Assembly: GCF_016055185.1 (NCBI RefSeq)
Contig: NZ_JAECVR010000011.1
Span: 1-64,000 of the forward strand
Origin: Paenactinomyces guangxiensis
GTDB taxonomy: Bacteria; Bacillota; Bacilli; Thermoactinomycetales; Thermoactinomycetaceae
DNA: 64,000 nucleotides
Reading direction: 5' to 3'
Position numbers and translations under genes: made by a program. This document shows, piece after piece, positions 43,151 through 52,355 of this stretch. The notes beneath the pieces are model-generated. The model ran no database searches. It saw nothing but the letters and a program-made list of their open reading frames with translations, and was not told where the DNA came from. How positions within the stretch are numbered: position 1 is the first letter of the stretch; every line of letters begins with the position of its first letter.

Positions 43151-44110
43151 ATGTGGGCTGATGCGGTGTTTGAAGGTGGCGGGGTAAAAGGGATAGGCCT
43201 GGTTGGCGCTCTTTGTGTGGCGGAGGAGAAGGGATACCGCTGGAAGAAAGTAGCCGGGAGTTCGGCGGGTTCCATCATTGCAGCTCTTCTGGCAGCAGGC
43301 TATACAGCGAAAGAGATGTATGAGATGTTGATTCAACAAAACTTTTTGGATTTTATTGTCCCAGCATGGTATGACAAATTTCCTTATCTGGGACCCGCCA
43401 TCCGGCTGTGGATTAAAAAAGGAATGTACTCGGGACTTCCCCTGGAACGATGGATCGAGGGATTGCTCCAGGCCAAAGGAGTTCGTACGTTTGCCGACTT
43501 AAAAGGGGATGTGGAACTCCGTATTATCGCTTCTGACATTTCCAGAGGGCAATTGTTGGTGTTGCCCTATGACCTTGAAGGATATGGCTATAACCCGGAA
43601 CAATTGCCGGTGGCCCGCGTGGTCAGGATGAGCTGCAGTATTCCTTTTTTCTTTGACCCGGTTAAAATCATCCACAGACCGAGCAAAACCCTCTCTTATA
43701 TTGTTGACGGAGGAGTTTTGAGCAATTTTCCTGTCTGGCTGTTTGATCAGGAGAACCCCAGATGGCCAACTTTTGGCTTTCGGTTTATTTCAAGAAGCGA
43801 GCAACAGGTTCATCAGATTCACGGTCCTTTAAGCATGTTTTTATCCATTCTGTATACAATGATGGATGCACACGATAACCGCGATATTACGGAACAAGAC
43901 CAGGTTAGAACCATCCGGGTTCCCACCTTGGATGTTAAATTAACTGATTTTTCGATCTCGTTGGAAAAGAGGAAACAGCTGTTCCAATCCGGTGTAAAGG
44001 CAGCGGACGAATTCTTCGACAAATGGACTTTTGATGATTATTTGGCGGCAAGAGGGAAGAGGACAAATATTTCGTACAACATCCGGGGCTCTAAAGAATT
44101 GGGGGGATAA
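43151..44110 (+). CDS. Patatin-like phospholipase
   Basis: A 319-residue patatin-family lipid acyl hydrolase. The oxyanion loop FEGGGVKGIGLVGAL is at 7-21, the nucleophile Ser38 is in GSSAGS and the dyad Asp186 is in VDGGVLSNFP. No signal peptide, so it works inside the cell or at the inner membrane face. ATG start with GGAGGCGGG upstream. The PrcB-like gene starts three bases after its stop, so the two are co-transcribed. Confidence 0.9.
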   Translation: MWADAVFEGGGVKGIGLVGALCVAEEKGYRWKKVAGSSAGSIIAALLAAGYTAKEMYEMLIQQNFLDFIVPAWYDKFPYLGPAIRLWIKKGMYSGLPLERWIEGLLQAKGVRTFADLKGDVELRIIASDISRGQLLVLPYDLEGYGYNPEQLPVARVVRMSCSIPFFFDPVKIIHRPSKTLSYIVDGGVLSNFPVWLFDQENPRWPTFGFRFISRSEQQVHQIHGPLSMFLSILYTMMDAHDNRDITEQDQVRTIRVPTLDVKLTDFSISLEKRKQLFQSGVKAADEFFDKWTFDDYLAARGKRTNISYNIRGSKELGG

Positions 44111-44113
44111 GAA

Positions 44114-44491
44114 GTGTCATCCCAAAGACAAAGGTCTTTTGAACCGAAGTTTCGCATCATCTCTTTGAAGGAACAAAAAAAACTGCCATTGTCAGTTACC
44201 GAATGGGTTCACGAGCGAAAAACAGTAAGAGGTGTCTCGGAATATCGACGTAACAAATATTCGTATCTGATGATCTCTCTGGGCAGCAGGCCGAATCCGG
44301 GTTATCGGCTTGAACTGGTAAAAGTGGAAACGGGTCGGAAAGAAACAGCTGTTTTTGTTGAAGAGAAATTTCCTCTGCCGGGAAGAATGTATCCTCAGGT
44401 AGTGGTTTATCCGTATCTGCTGGCAGAGGTGAGAGGACCGGTACAGGTCTGTCTCATCCGTCCGGATCAATCGGTCGTCCCGTTTTCATGA
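44114..44491 (+). CDS. PrcB C-terminal-like domain protein
   Basis: A 125-residue protein with the PrcB_C pattern SYLMISLGSRPNPGYRLELVKVE followed in the ordinary codons by a second strand pair and VVYPYLLAEVRG. PrcB-type domains are known from a Treponema protease complex and from many Bacillales proteins of unknown role. GTG start with GGGGGGAT upstream. It follows the patatin gene with a three-base gap, so a joint function is possible but unproven. Confidence 0.65.
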   Translation: MSSQRQRSFEPKFRIISLKEQKKLPLSVTEWVHERKTVRGVSEYRRNKYSYLMISLGSRPNPGYRLELVKVETGRKETAVFVEEKFPLPGRMYPQVVVYPYLLAEVRGPVQVCLIRPDQSVVPFS

Positions 44492-44588
44492 AGAAAACTG
44501 TTTTATTTATGATACACACTTTCATCAACACAACCTGTATCAGGGAGATAAACTCCTGCCCATCCCCTTTTGATACACAGTTCCAGGA

Positions 44589-44628
44589 AAAAACCCGGCG
44601 ACTCTTTCATATGGTTAGCCGGGTTTTT
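44589..44628. terminator. Bidirectional terminator between the PrcB-like gene and yqhP-like gene
   Basis: AAAAACCCGGC (44589-44599) and GCCGGGTTTTT (44618-44628), T-runs on both strands. Confidence 0.88.
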
Positions 44629-44648
44629 CAACTTACAGCGATATCCGT

Positions 44649-44936
44649 CTATAGCATTTCTTTCTTGTTGCCATTGATGACTCGGAATCGCCTTCGTTTC
44701 TTTGTTTCGGGCTTCCCTTTGCTCAGATGATTTGTTCTTCTTACCACCGGACGTGATGAAGAGGTGATCTGCAACAGCCAGCGGGGAGGAAATTTGTACA
44801 GATAGTAAATGGTTCCGATGATCAGCAAGGGAACAATAATTGAGAAAGGGGAGCGAATCAGCTCGGTGAAGAAGCCGACAGCAACCAGAGCCAGTATGAG
44901 GTAGTGCCATCGTTTTGCTGCGGTTGAAGTGTACAT
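44649..44936 (-). CDS. Small membrane protein (YqhP/SA1362-like position)
   Basis: A 95-residue protein with two membrane segments (YLILALVAVGFFTELI, FSIIVPLLIIGTIYYLYKF) and a basic tail (KKRRRFRVINGNKK). Its place next to yqhQ and the NP-like SPFSIIVPLLIIG stretch fit YqhP of the SA1362 family, but the match is by position and general look only. ATG 44936 with AAGGTG seven bases upstream. Confidence 0.6.
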   Translation of the reverse strand: MYTSTAAKRWHYLILALVAVGFFTELIRSPFSIIVPLLIIGTIYYLYKFPPRWLLQITSSSRPVVRRTNHLSKGKPETKKRRRFRVINGNKKEML

Positions 44937-44970
44937 CAACCATCACCTTCCTTAAAAAGGAGCGGATTCT

Positions 44971-45978
44971 TTAAGATGTCAGGCTTGAATGAACCAATCT
45001 CGTATGCCGGGGATCAATTTCTGCTGCAACTTCTGCATCCAGTTCGCGCATCCGGGTGAATGCGGCGATCGCCACTTCAACCTGATCATCCATAGGTTCT
45101 TTGGTGGTTAACTTTTGCAGCCACAGTCCGGGATAGCCCAGATAAGTGAGCACCGGAATATCTCTGACGGCATTGGTGATCCGGAGTAACTCATAAGAAA
45201 CCCCAATCACCACAGGAATCAGAAGCAGGCGTATCAGGATGCGGTCCCATACGTTATCGTAGGTGAAGAAAGAGTACAGGATCACGCCGACAATGATGGA
45301 CAGAATGATAAAACTGCTGCCACAGCGATAATGAAGAGTTGATTGTTTTTGCACATTCTTTACTGTTAATTCTTCCCCTTGTTCATATGTGCTAATCACT
45401 TTATGCTCTGCACCATGATACTGAAAAACACGTTTGATCATGGGAGTTTGTGAAATGATCCATAAATAGGCAAGCAGCAACGCCGTTTTGATTGCTCCTT
45501 CAATGAGGTTCTGGACAATCAGGTTTTGTATAAAGCGATCAAATAACACGCTGGCAAGAAAAGCCGGCAAGGCGGTAAAGATGACTTTTCCCACAAGTAA
45601 GGATAATACTCCAACAAGGGCCACACCCAATATCATCACGAGTTTGGAATCTTTGGTTCCTTCTTGTGGATCAGTGGCAGACGGCACACTTCCATCTTGG
45701 ATGTCTTCCCCATCCTCTTCAGTATCCAGGTCGTATTTTTCCGAGGCAAATTGCAGATGTTTTGCCCCCGAAGCACTGGCTTCAATCAGAGAAATAATGC
45801 CGCGGATGAAAGGAATTTTTTTGAAGAAGGATAAAGAGGAAGGGCTTTTTTTTATAACTTCATATGTTTCAATCTGGCCATCTTTGCGTCGAATTGCTGT
45901 GACTTGTGTGTAACGGCCGCCGAACATCACGCCTTCGATGACAGCCTGGCCGCCATATGGGATGGGTTTGTCAGCCAC
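44971..45978 (-). CDS. yqhQ: YqhQ, DUF1385 membrane protein
   Basis: A 335-residue DUF1385 protein. The N-terminus YGGQAVIEGVMFGG is the family signature, YHGAEHKVISTYEQGEELT and HYRCGSSFI are the conserved polar core, and four or so membrane segments surround it. Function is not established. In Bacillus it sits beside aroQ-yqhT-efp, as here, but those genes are divergent from it. GTG start with AAGGTGG ten bases upstream. An acidic loop (DTEEDGEDIQD) lies between the first two segments. Confidence 0.9.
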   Translation of the reverse strand: MADKPIPYGGQAVIEGVMFGGRYTQVTAIRRKDGQIETYEVIKKSPSSLSFFKKIPFIRGIISLIEASASGAKHLQFASEKYDLDTEEDGEDIQDGSVPSATDPQEGTKDSKLVMILGVALVGVLSLLVGKVIFTALPAFLASVLFDRFIQNLIVQNLIEGAIKTALLLAYLWIISQTPMIKRVFQYHGAEHKVISTYEQGEELTVKNVQKQSTLHYRCGSSFIILSIIVGVILYSFFTYDNVWDRILIRLLLIPVVIGVSYELLRITNAVRDIPVLTYLGYPGLWLQKLTTKEPMDDQVEVAIAAFTRMRELDAEVAAEIDPRHTRLVHSSLTS

Positions 45979-46193
45979 TTACCATTTGCACCACCTTTAA
46001 AGGTTTTCTACACTTAAAACATTTGTTAAGTGTCTTTATTGTAACATAGAGCGGAGGTCTGCGGTATGGTGTCGCAATCAAACGATGGACAAAAAATGAT
46101 TCTCATGGGAAAATATTAAAATGCCACTGCTGACAAACGTTTCTCCCCTGATTATTTATGATACAATGACGAGAGAAATGAGGGGGTGGCAGG

Positions 46194-46652
46194 GTGATAA
46201 AGGTGCTTGTCCTTCATGGTCCCAATTTGAATCGCCTGGGAAAAAGGGAGACGGATATTTACGGGCAGATGACATTGGAAAAGCTAAATGAACGGTTAGT
46301 TTCTAAAGGAAGAGAATGGGGGATAGAAGTTCAGTGTGCCCAGAGCAATATCGAGGGGGAACTGATCGATTTCATCCATCAGGCTGAAGGAGAGTTTGAC
46401 TACATAATTTTAAACCCCGGAGCTTTTACACATTATAGTTATGCTTTGCGGGATGGAATCGCTTCCGTTGATATTCCTGTTGTAGAAGTGCACTTATCCA
46501 ATGTTCATTCCCGTGAATCATTTCGCCACACATCTGTGACAGCTCCTGTTTGTCGAGGCCAGATCGTTGGTTTTGGAACACTCAGTTACGAACTTGCGCT
46601 TGCCGCCATCTCTGCATGGGTGCAGGGCAGCGCAGATGATCATAAGGGGTGA
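46194..46652 (+). CDS. aroQ: Type II 3-dehydroquinate dehydratase (AroQ)
   Basis: Third enzyme of the shikimate pathway, converting 3-dehydroquinate to 3-dehydroshikimate. The type II signature is complete: LVLHGPNLNRLGKRE, IYGQMTL with the catalytic Tyr, NPGAFTHYSYALRDG and HLSNVHSRESFRH. At 152 residues it has the usual length. GTG start with AGGGGGTGG upstream. Its stop overlaps the region of the next gene's binding site, and the aroQ-peptidase-efp order is the standard one in Bacillales. Confidence 0.95.
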   Translation: MIKVLVLHGPNLNRLGKRETDIYGQMTLEKLNERLVSKGREWGIEVQCAQSNIEGELIDFIHQAEGEFDYIILNPGAFTHYSYALRDGIASVDIPVVEVHLSNVHSRESFRHTSVTAPVCRGQIVGFGTLSYELALAAISAWVQGSADDHKG

Positions 46653-46657
46653 ATGAG

Positions 46658-47728
46658 ATGGAACAGCGGATTCATCGATTGCGAAGACGCATGGAAGAGT
46701 CGGATATAGGTGCTTTCCTGGTGAGCCACCCGGTCAACCGCCGCTACGTAACTGGATTTACCGGCTCTTCCGGTGTGGCTTTGATTACCGCGACAGAGGC
46801 GATCCTTATTACCGATTTTCGTTATTTGACACAAGTAAAAGAACAGGCACCACATATGACCTTGGTGCAACATAAAGGACCGATTCTGGAAACAGTTGCC
46901 GAACAATGCAGGCAACTGGGGGTCAAATCGCTGGCTTTTGAACAAGATCACTTGACTTTTTCCCAGCATCAGCAGTTGGAAGGATTTTTAAACGGCATCG
47001 CTACCGATCCTGTGAGCGATATTGTGGAAGAACTCCGCATGATCAAAGATGAAGAGGAGCTCTCTGTGATCCGTGACGCCGCCTTGATTGCCGACCGCGC
47101 GTTTTATCAAATCATTCAGGAGATTAAACCGGGTATGAAGGAAAAGGATGTCGCCTTGCGTCTGGAGATTCTTATGCGTGAGATGGGAGCTTCCTCCTCC
47201 TCGTTTGACATCATTGTAGCATCCGGGTTACGTTCTGCGTTGCCCCACGGAACTGCCAGTGACAAAGTGCTGGAAAAGGGTGACCTGGTCACGATGGACT
47301 TTGGTGCCTACTATCAAGGATATGCTTCTGACATCACCAGGACGATCATGCTGGGTCAGCCGAACGAGAAGCAAAAAGAGATTTATGATGTTGTTTTAGA
47401 GGCGCAAAAATGCTGCATTGCCCAGATTCGTCCCGGCATCACCGGCAGGGAGGCTGATGGTGTGGCACGGGACTACATCACCAAGCATGGTTACGGCGAC
47501 TCCTTCGGTCACGGAACCGGCCACGGACTCGGCCTGGAAGTACATGAAGCCCCGCGCCTTTCGATTCATGGTAATACCGTGCTGGCTCCTGGGATGGTAG
47601 TCACTGTTGAACCTGGCATTTACCTTCCGGAATTGGGTGGTGTGCGGATCGAGGATGATGTCCTCATTACCGAATCGGGCTGTGAAGTGCTTACCCATGC
47701 GAACAAAGAACTTATCATGATTGATTAA
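46658..47728 (+). CDS. Xaa-Pro dipeptidase/aminopeptidase P-like peptidase (YqhT)
   Basis: An M24B metallopeptidase that cuts Xaa-Pro bonds. It has the creatinase-like N-terminal domain (to about 125) and the pita-bread domain with two-metal ligands in TMDFGAYYQGYASDIT (Asp pair), GHGTGHGLGLEVHE (His), VEPGIY (Glu) and GGVRIEDDVL (Glu). ATG 46658 with AAGGGGTGA upstream, which overlaps the aroQ stop. Known neighbour of efp in Bacillus as yqhT; the 356-residue length matches. Confidence 0.93.
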   Translation: MEQRIHRLRRRMEESDIGAFLVSHPVNRRYVTGFTGSSGVALITATEAILITDFRYLTQVKEQAPHMTLVQHKGPILETVAEQCRQLGVKSLAFEQDHLTFSQHQQLEGFLNGIATDPVSDIVEELRMIKDEEELSVIRDAALIADRAFYQIIQEIKPGMKEKDVALRLEILMREMGASSSSFDIIVASGLRSALPHGTASDKVLEKGDLVTMDFGAYYQGYASDITRTIMLGQPNEKQKEIYDVVLEAQKCCIAQIRPGITGREADGVARDYITKHGYGDSFGHGTGHGLGLEVHEAPRLSIHGNTVLAPGMVVTVEPGIYLPELGGVRIEDDVLITESGCEVLTHANKELIMID

Positions 47729-47746
47729 ATACTTGGAGGCAAAATG

Positions 47747-48304
47747 ATGATTAGTGTAAACGATTTTCGGACCGGGTTAACGATTGAGTTGGATAACGAT
47801 GTATGGCAAGTAATGGAATTTCAGCATGTAAAGCCGGGAAAAGGCGCAGCATTTGTCCGTTCCAAATTGCGTAACCTGCGAAATGGAAATATTCAGGAGC
47901 GCACGTTCCGCGCCGGGGAAAAAGTGCCAAAGGCAATGGTAGAAACCCGTCAAATGCAATACCTGTATGAGAGCGGCGGGGACTACACGTTTATGGATAA
48001 TGAAACGTATGACCAGATTACATTGCCGGCCGACCGCCTGGAGTACGAACTGAACTTTTTGCAGGAGAATATGAATGTGCAAATCGTCATTTATAAAGGG
48101 GAAACCATCGGAATCCAATTGCCGAATACCGTAGAGCTGGAGGTAGTGGAAACCGATCCGGGCATCCGTGGCGATACGGCTACCGGTGGCAGCAAGCCGG
48201 CAAAACTATCTACCGGCTTTGTTGTACAGGTACCACTCTTTATCAATGTAGGAGACCGCCTCATTATTGATACACGTTCCGGTGAATACGTTTCCCGGGC
48301 TTAA
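47747..48304 (+). CDS. efp: Translation elongation factor P
   Basis: Helps the ribosome make peptide bonds at proline runs. The 185 residues start [18 protein letters not shown] and match Bacillus EF-P throughout. The tip loop KPGKGAAF has Lys32, the residue modified in several bacteria. GGAGG stands seven bases before the second ATG (47747), preferred to the ATG at 47744 because homologues begin MISVNDF. A hairpin follows at 48318. Confidence 0.97.
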   Translation: MISVNDFRTGLTIELDNDVWQVMEFQHVKPGKGAAFVRSKLRNLRNGNIQERTFRAGEKVPKAMVETRQMQYLYESGGDYTFMDNETYDQITLPADRLEYELNFLQENMNVQIVIYKGETIGIQLPNTVELEVVETDPGIRGDTATGGSKPAKLSTGFVVQVPLFINVGDRLIIDTRSGEYVSRA

Positions 48305-48317
48305 TGGTTCATTTGAC

Positions 48318-48352
48318 AAAACCTCTGCAGCAGATATTGGCTCAGAGGTTTT
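48318..48352 (+). terminator. Terminator of efp
   Basis: AAAACCTCTG (48318-48327) and CAGAGGTTTT (48343-48352); the T-run is short. Confidence 0.65.
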
Positions 48353-48388
48353 GCTGTATTTCATTTTTAAACGGAAGGAGCAGTGCTG

Positions 48389-49543
48389 ATGAAAATTGTG
48401 TCGATTGAACCAACCCCAAGTCCCAATGTGATGAAACTAAATGTGGATGAGTCATTGCCAGCCGGTACCAGTTATAATTTCTCGCAAAACCAAAAAGAGC
48501 AGGCTCCGGAGCATATCAGAACCTTACTGTCTGTCGACGGTGTGAAAAGCGTTTTTCAAGTGCTTGATTTTATTTCACTGGAACGTCATCCAAAAGCAGA
48601 TTGGCAAACTGTCTTATCCCAAGCAAGAAAAGTGCTGGGAGAAGCCAACCGGAAGCATAAAGGGGATTCTGTGACGGAGGAACAGAAAAAGCCGGCAGAT
48701 TCATTTGGGGAGGTCTCTGTCTATATACAAAAACTGAAAGGGATTCCCATGCAAATTAAACTTGTAAAAGACGGAGAAGAGGTGCGTGTCGGCTTGCCGG
48801 ACCGATTCAAGGAAGCGGTGATGAAAGCGCAAAAGGCTACGACCAATCTCGTATTTGAACGGAAATGGGAAGAACAAACCCCGCGTTACGGAGATGTTGA
48901 GGAAGTGGGCCAACAAGTTGCAGAAGAAATTTCAGCCGCCTATGATGAAACACGTCTCCATCGTCTGGTGGAACGCGCGCTGACCCCGGAAAAAACGGAT
49001 CAAACGAAAAAAGAGGAGATCTCCGCGGAAGAGGTCTTACAAGCTTTTGAGAGCCCCGAGTGGGAAAAGAGATATGCCGCACTGGAACAGTTTGAACCTG
49101 CATTGGAATCAATTGCTGTACTGGATAAAGCCTTGAACGACTCCAAACCGGCGATCCGCCGACTGGCTGTGGTTTATCTGGGCATAATCGAGAAGAAAGA
49201 GGTTCTTCCCTATCTTTACCGTGCCCTGAAAGACCCTTCCGCCATTGTCCGCCGCACTGCCGGTGACTGCCTGTCAGACATGGGTGATCCAGATGCGATC
49301 CCGGCCATGTGTGAAGCGTTAAAAGATAAAAATAAACTTGTCCGCTGGCGGGCTGCCCGTTTCTTGTTTGAAGTGGGAGATGAAACAGCCATTCCCGCAC
49401 TAAAGGAAGCGGTTGACGATCCGGAGTTTGAAGTCAAAATGCAGGCACAGATTGCCCTGGAGAGGATTGAGCGCGGAGAGGAGGCGAGCGGAACCGTCTG
49501 GCAGCAAATGACAAAAAGTATATCTGAGGGGAAAAAAGAGTAA
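48389..49543 (+). CDS. CvfC-like protein: Nfu-N domain plus HEAT repeats (YpgR-like)
   Basis: A 384-residue protein. The N-terminus (EPTPSPNVMKLNVDESLP) is the Nfu N-terminal domain seen in scaffold-type proteins. The C-terminal half has HEAT-like repeats (RRLAVVYLGIIEKKEVLPYL, RRTAGDCLSDMGDPDAIPAM, RWRAARFLFEVGDETAIPAL). This is the plan of the conserved virulence factor C family. Its biochemical role is not known. I use the ATG at 48389 with AAGGAG eight bases upstream; the GTG at 48383 is an alternative. Confidence 0.85.
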   Translation: MKIVSIEPTPSPNVMKLNVDESLPAGTSYNFSQNQKEQAPEHIRTLLSVDGVKSVFQVLDFISLERHPKADWQTVLSQARKVLGEANRKHKGDSVTEEQKKPADSFGEVSVYIQKLKGIPMQIKLVKDGEEVRVGLPDRFKEAVMKAQKATTNLVFERKWEEQTPRYGDVEEVGQQVAEEISAAYDETRLHRLVERALTPEKTDQTKKEEISAEEVLQAFESPEWEKRYAALEQFEPALESIAVLDKALNDSKPAIRRLAVVYLGIIEKKEVLPYLYRALKDPSAIVRRTAGDCLSDMGDPDAIPAMCEALKDKNKLVRWRAARFLFEVGDETAIPALKEAVDDPEFEVKMQAQIALERIERGEEASGTVWQQMTKSISEGKKE

Positions 49544-49563
49544 AATTCCAACAAACCGAAAAG

Positions 49564-49608
49564 CCCAAAAAAGGCTCTGCAAACAGTATTTGCAGAGCCT
49601 TTTTTGGG
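49564..49608. terminator. Bidirectional terminator
   Basis: A 20-bp perfect stem (49564-49583 with 49589-49608) with core AAGGCTCTGCAAA/TTTGCAGAGCCTT and T-runs on both strands, between convergent genes. Confidence 0.92.
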
Positions 49609-49622
49609 ACTTTGTCAGAAGA

Positions 49623-50984
49623 TTACCTGTATTGTAAAGCGTTCAAGGCATTTGCCAAACCGAATCCGGACTCAGCATCATACCCGTTTTTATAGATATC
49701 TTCCGCAGACTGCTGAATAATCGATTTTACTTGAGCAGGACTCAATTTGTTTTTCCCGTGTTTTGCAATGATCACACCAGCGATCCCGGCCACTTTGGGG
49801 GCGGCCATAGAGGTGCCTGCATACCCGGCATAGCCGTGACCAATAATTTGATAGTTGCTATCCACCACAGGGACGGTGCTATAGCAGAGATAGGCATTAT
49901 CCCGGCCCGTTTTATTTACGGGGTCATAATTGGGACCGAGATCCCCGCCGGGCGCCATGACATCAATTTTTCCAACTCCGTAATTGGAGTAGAAAGTAAG
50001 TGTTTTGCCTTTGCTTCCGGCAGAGACACGGATCAGTAAGTTGCTGGCGGGATCACGGTGAGTGGCACCATTTTCATCAAAGAGATAACGGCTTAATTTA
50101 CCAGGACTGGAGATGTCCGCAGAAGCATTTCCGGCAGAACCGACAATAGTGACTCCTTTTTTGTGAGCGTAGGCAATCGCCTTTTTAAACAGATTGATAT
50201 CTGCTCGAATATCATTGGTATCATAGGCGGGGTCCTGTAAATAGGCATAACTGCCCAGGCTCATATTAACCACATCGTAATCTTGATCCGCTGCATATTT
50301 GAGTGCCTCTGCGATACTGGCGGTAGAGGCTCCCCCACCATCTTTCGGAAAAACTTTAAGTGCGGCAATGCCAAGCTCGGGACCGATTCCCAGAGCTTTT
50401 CCGTTCCCGGCAATGGAACCGGCAACGTGACTGCCATGTCCGTCATAATCCTGGGCATTTTCGCCCGGTACAAATGATTTGGCATCAACAATGTTGGCCT
50501 TCAGGTCAGGGTGTTCCAGGTCGATTCCTGTATCAATTACCGCAACCACTACATCCCTGGTTCCTTTTCCCTTTGGAAGCTGGTAACTGGCTCCCTCTTG
50601 TGTTACTTGCTTGATATCCCATTGGTACTGGTCATAAATCGGGTGCGCATCATCTGCTTCCAGGGCTGCCTTTTCAACCGCTGCTTCTTGAACTACCTTC
50701 AGGGTGCGTCCGGCATCTTCGACCGAAGGATTTTTGCGGATATTCCTTAAAAATTGCGGATCGTTTGAGACCGCCTGCACATAAGCCAGCTCAGCGTCAG
50801 ACTTAACTAAAGAACCGCCTGTATCTTGAATGATTTTTTGAACATGGCTTGGCAACGTGTTTCCTTTAAAATTAACAGTGTAGATTTCCTTGCCGGCTCC
50901 TGCTGCGGCGGCAGTGCCCATTCCGGAAACTAGCAAACTGATAGTCAAAACAGCTGTGAGACCGGTGGAAATAAGTTTTTTCAT
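49623..50984 (-). CDS. Secreted subtilisin-like serine protease (S8)
   Basis: A 453-residue exported subtilase. From ATG 50984: signal peptide to about residue 28 (TAAAAG), short propeptide to about 110, then the catalytic domain with Asp151 (VIDTGIDLEHPD), His183 (GHGSHVAGSIAG), oxyanion Asn286 (SAGNAS) and Ser392 (GTSMAAPKVAG). KFGVGKIDVMAPGG-type segments and the overall layout recall the lantibiotic leader peptidase-like and intracellular-type subtilases rather than classical subtilisin. AAGAGGAGG stands before the ATG. The extra N-terminal frame to 51032 has no binding site. Confidence 0.93.
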   Translation of the reverse strand: MKKLISTGLTAVLTISLLVSGMGTAAAAGAGKEIYTVNFKGNTLPSHVQKIIQDTGGSLVKSDAELAYVQAVSNDPQFLRNIRKNPSVEDAGRTLKVVQEAAVEKAALEADDAHPIYDQYQWDIKQVTQEGASYQLPKGKGTRDVVVAVIDTGIDLEHPDLKANIVDAKSFVPGENAQDYDGHGSHVAGSIAGNGKALGIGPELGIAALKVFPKDGGGASTASIAEALKYAADQDYDVVNMSLGSYAYLQDPAYDTNDIRADINLFKKAIAYAHKKGVTIVGSAGNASADISSPGKLSRYLFDENGATHRDPASNLLIRVSAGSKGKTLTFYSNYGVGKIDVMAPGGDLGPNYDPVNKTGRDNAYLCYSTVPVVDSNYQIIGHGYAGYAGTSMAAPKVAGIAGVIIAKHGKNKLSPAQVKSIIQQSAEDIYKNGYDAESGFGLANALNALQYR

Positions 50985-51236
50985 AAATAACCTCCTCTTT
51001 AATATAAAAATATTGGATAAATAATATTTCAATTAAATATGCTAAAAGTCCTATCAATCTTTCTTTTATAAAAATTTTTTATATGGATTGCTGGATCGCT
51101 TGAAAAGACTTGTATAATAATAGGTTTTGATCTTCATGGACTCCCGGTCTGCAACGGATATGATTAAAGTCCCCTTATGTAAAATCTCTCTCTGGCAATA
51201 CTAAAAAGAGTTGAAAATAATCGGGAGGGATTCTGA

Positions 51237-51947
51237 TTGTATCAATATTTTGAGGTCTTTTATCAAACTGTGTTAGCCTTTGGCACCATCCTGGTTTTAA
51301 CCATTCTTCTGGGTAAACAGCAGATTGCTGAGATGACTTTTTTTGAATATATCAATGGAATCACCTTCGGGTCCATCGCTGCAACACTGGCTACCGATAT
51401 TGACCAAAATACCGGTTACCATCTTTTCGGATTGCTTTTGTTTGGAGCACTAACTTTGCTTATGTCTTACCTTTCATTAAAAAGCCGCCGGGGTAGAAAG
51501 TTATTAATGGGAGATCCGGTGATTATTATTAAAGACGGCAAAATCATGGAAGAGAATATGAAAAGAGTAAGATTTAACATGAGTGAAGTTATGCAGCTGC
51601 TTCGCAAGAAAAGTGTATTTGACGTTTCCCAGGTGCAATTCGCCATTCTGGAAAATGACGGGACAATTTCCGTGATGATGAAACCGGAATATCAACAAGC
51701 AACTCCCAAAAATATTTTCAAACCGTCTCAGCCTGCCCAGGTGCCGATGGAATTGGTTGTGGATGGGCAAGTGATTTATGAAAACCTGCGAAAAATCGGG
51801 CGGTCAGGAAAATGGCTGTTAGAACAGATTCAAAAACAAAAGCCTGTCCGTTCGATCAGGGATGTATTTTATGCATCCCTTGAAAGTGATGGCCAGCTGT
51901 TTATTGATGTACGTGAAGATCATGTCAACTTAAATATTAACCAATAA
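51237..51947 (+). CDS. YetF-like DUF421 membrane protein (first copy)
   Basis: A 236-residue DUF421 protein with three N-terminal membrane segments (residues about 10-85, with FEYINGITFGSIAATLATD) and a soluble beta domain (PVIIIKDGKIMEENMKR, then RFNMSEVMQLLRKKSVFDVS). In sporeformers such proteins accompany spoVA genes; germinant-receptor and water-type roles have been proposed for YetF homologues. TTG start with GGGAGGGA six bases upstream. A T-rich weak hairpin follows, so it may be transcribed apart from the spoVA genes. Confidence 0.85.
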   Translation: MYQYFEVFYQTVLAFGTILVLTILLGKQQIAEMTFFEYINGITFGSIAATLATDIDQNTGYHLFGLLLFGALTLLMSYLSLKSRRGRKLLMGDPVIIIKDGKIMEENMKRVRFNMSEVMQLLRKKSVFDVSQVQFAILENDGTISVMMKPEYQQATPKNIFKPSQPAQVPMELVVDGQVIYENLRKIGRSGKWLLEQIQKQKPVRSIRDVFYASLESDGQLFIDVREDHVNLNINQ

Positions 51948-51956
51948 ATAAGATCT

Positions 51957-51986
51957 GAGGGTTATATCCCTTCTTTTTTGTTTTTT
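51957..51986 (+). terminator. Weak hairpin with T-run after the first DUF421 gene
   Basis: GAGGG (51957-51961) and CCCTT (51968-51972) followed by TTTTTTG and more Ts. The stem is short, so the call is uncertain. Confidence 0.4.
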
Positions 51987-52130
51987 AGGACTGCCCCTGT
52001 CATGCTGCGGATCAGCCTTGTTCCCTGGGAAACCTAACTAAAAAGCAATAAATAGTTGCAAATATGTTACCAAAAAATGTGTATAAAAAAAGCGTTTTAG
52101 TACCAAAATTTACTTGTGAGGAGGAAAAAA

Positions 52131-52337
52131 ATGACTACGTATTCAAAGGTGAAGCAAACATTGGTCAGCCTGGAAGGAGCGAAAGCCACCATGGAGATGT
52201 ATGGCCAAATCGCTCAGGATGAACAGGCACGTAAAACCTTTCGCCGTAATGCGCAAAGATTAGACGTTGTATTAGAGCGTTTGGAGAAACGGCTTCAGAC
52301 CCTTGAGTTTGAAGAGCCGCAGTTTAAAGGGTTTTAG
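52131..52337 (+). CDS. DUF1657 small protein (spoVA-associated)
   Basis: A 68-residue helical protein (TTYSKVKQTLVSLEGAKATM, LDVVLERLEKRLQTLE) of the DUF1657 family. It precedes the DUF421-DUF1657 fusion gene by 18 bases. Such genes occur next to spoVAC/D/E in sporulating Bacilli, including the mobile spoVA(2mob) operon. The ATG at 52131 follows GAGGAGG. Confidence 0.8.
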   Translation: MTTYSKVKQTLVSLEGAKATMEMYGQIAQDEQARKTFRRNAQRLDVVLERLEKRLQTLEFEEPQFKGF

Positions 52338-52355
52338 AGGGAAGGAGGGAAGAGT

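Noticed and set aside
52081..52110. Possible forespore sigma (F/G) promoter before the DUF1657 gene
   Set aside because: A GTATA-like -35 exists but no acceptable -10 at the right spacing.
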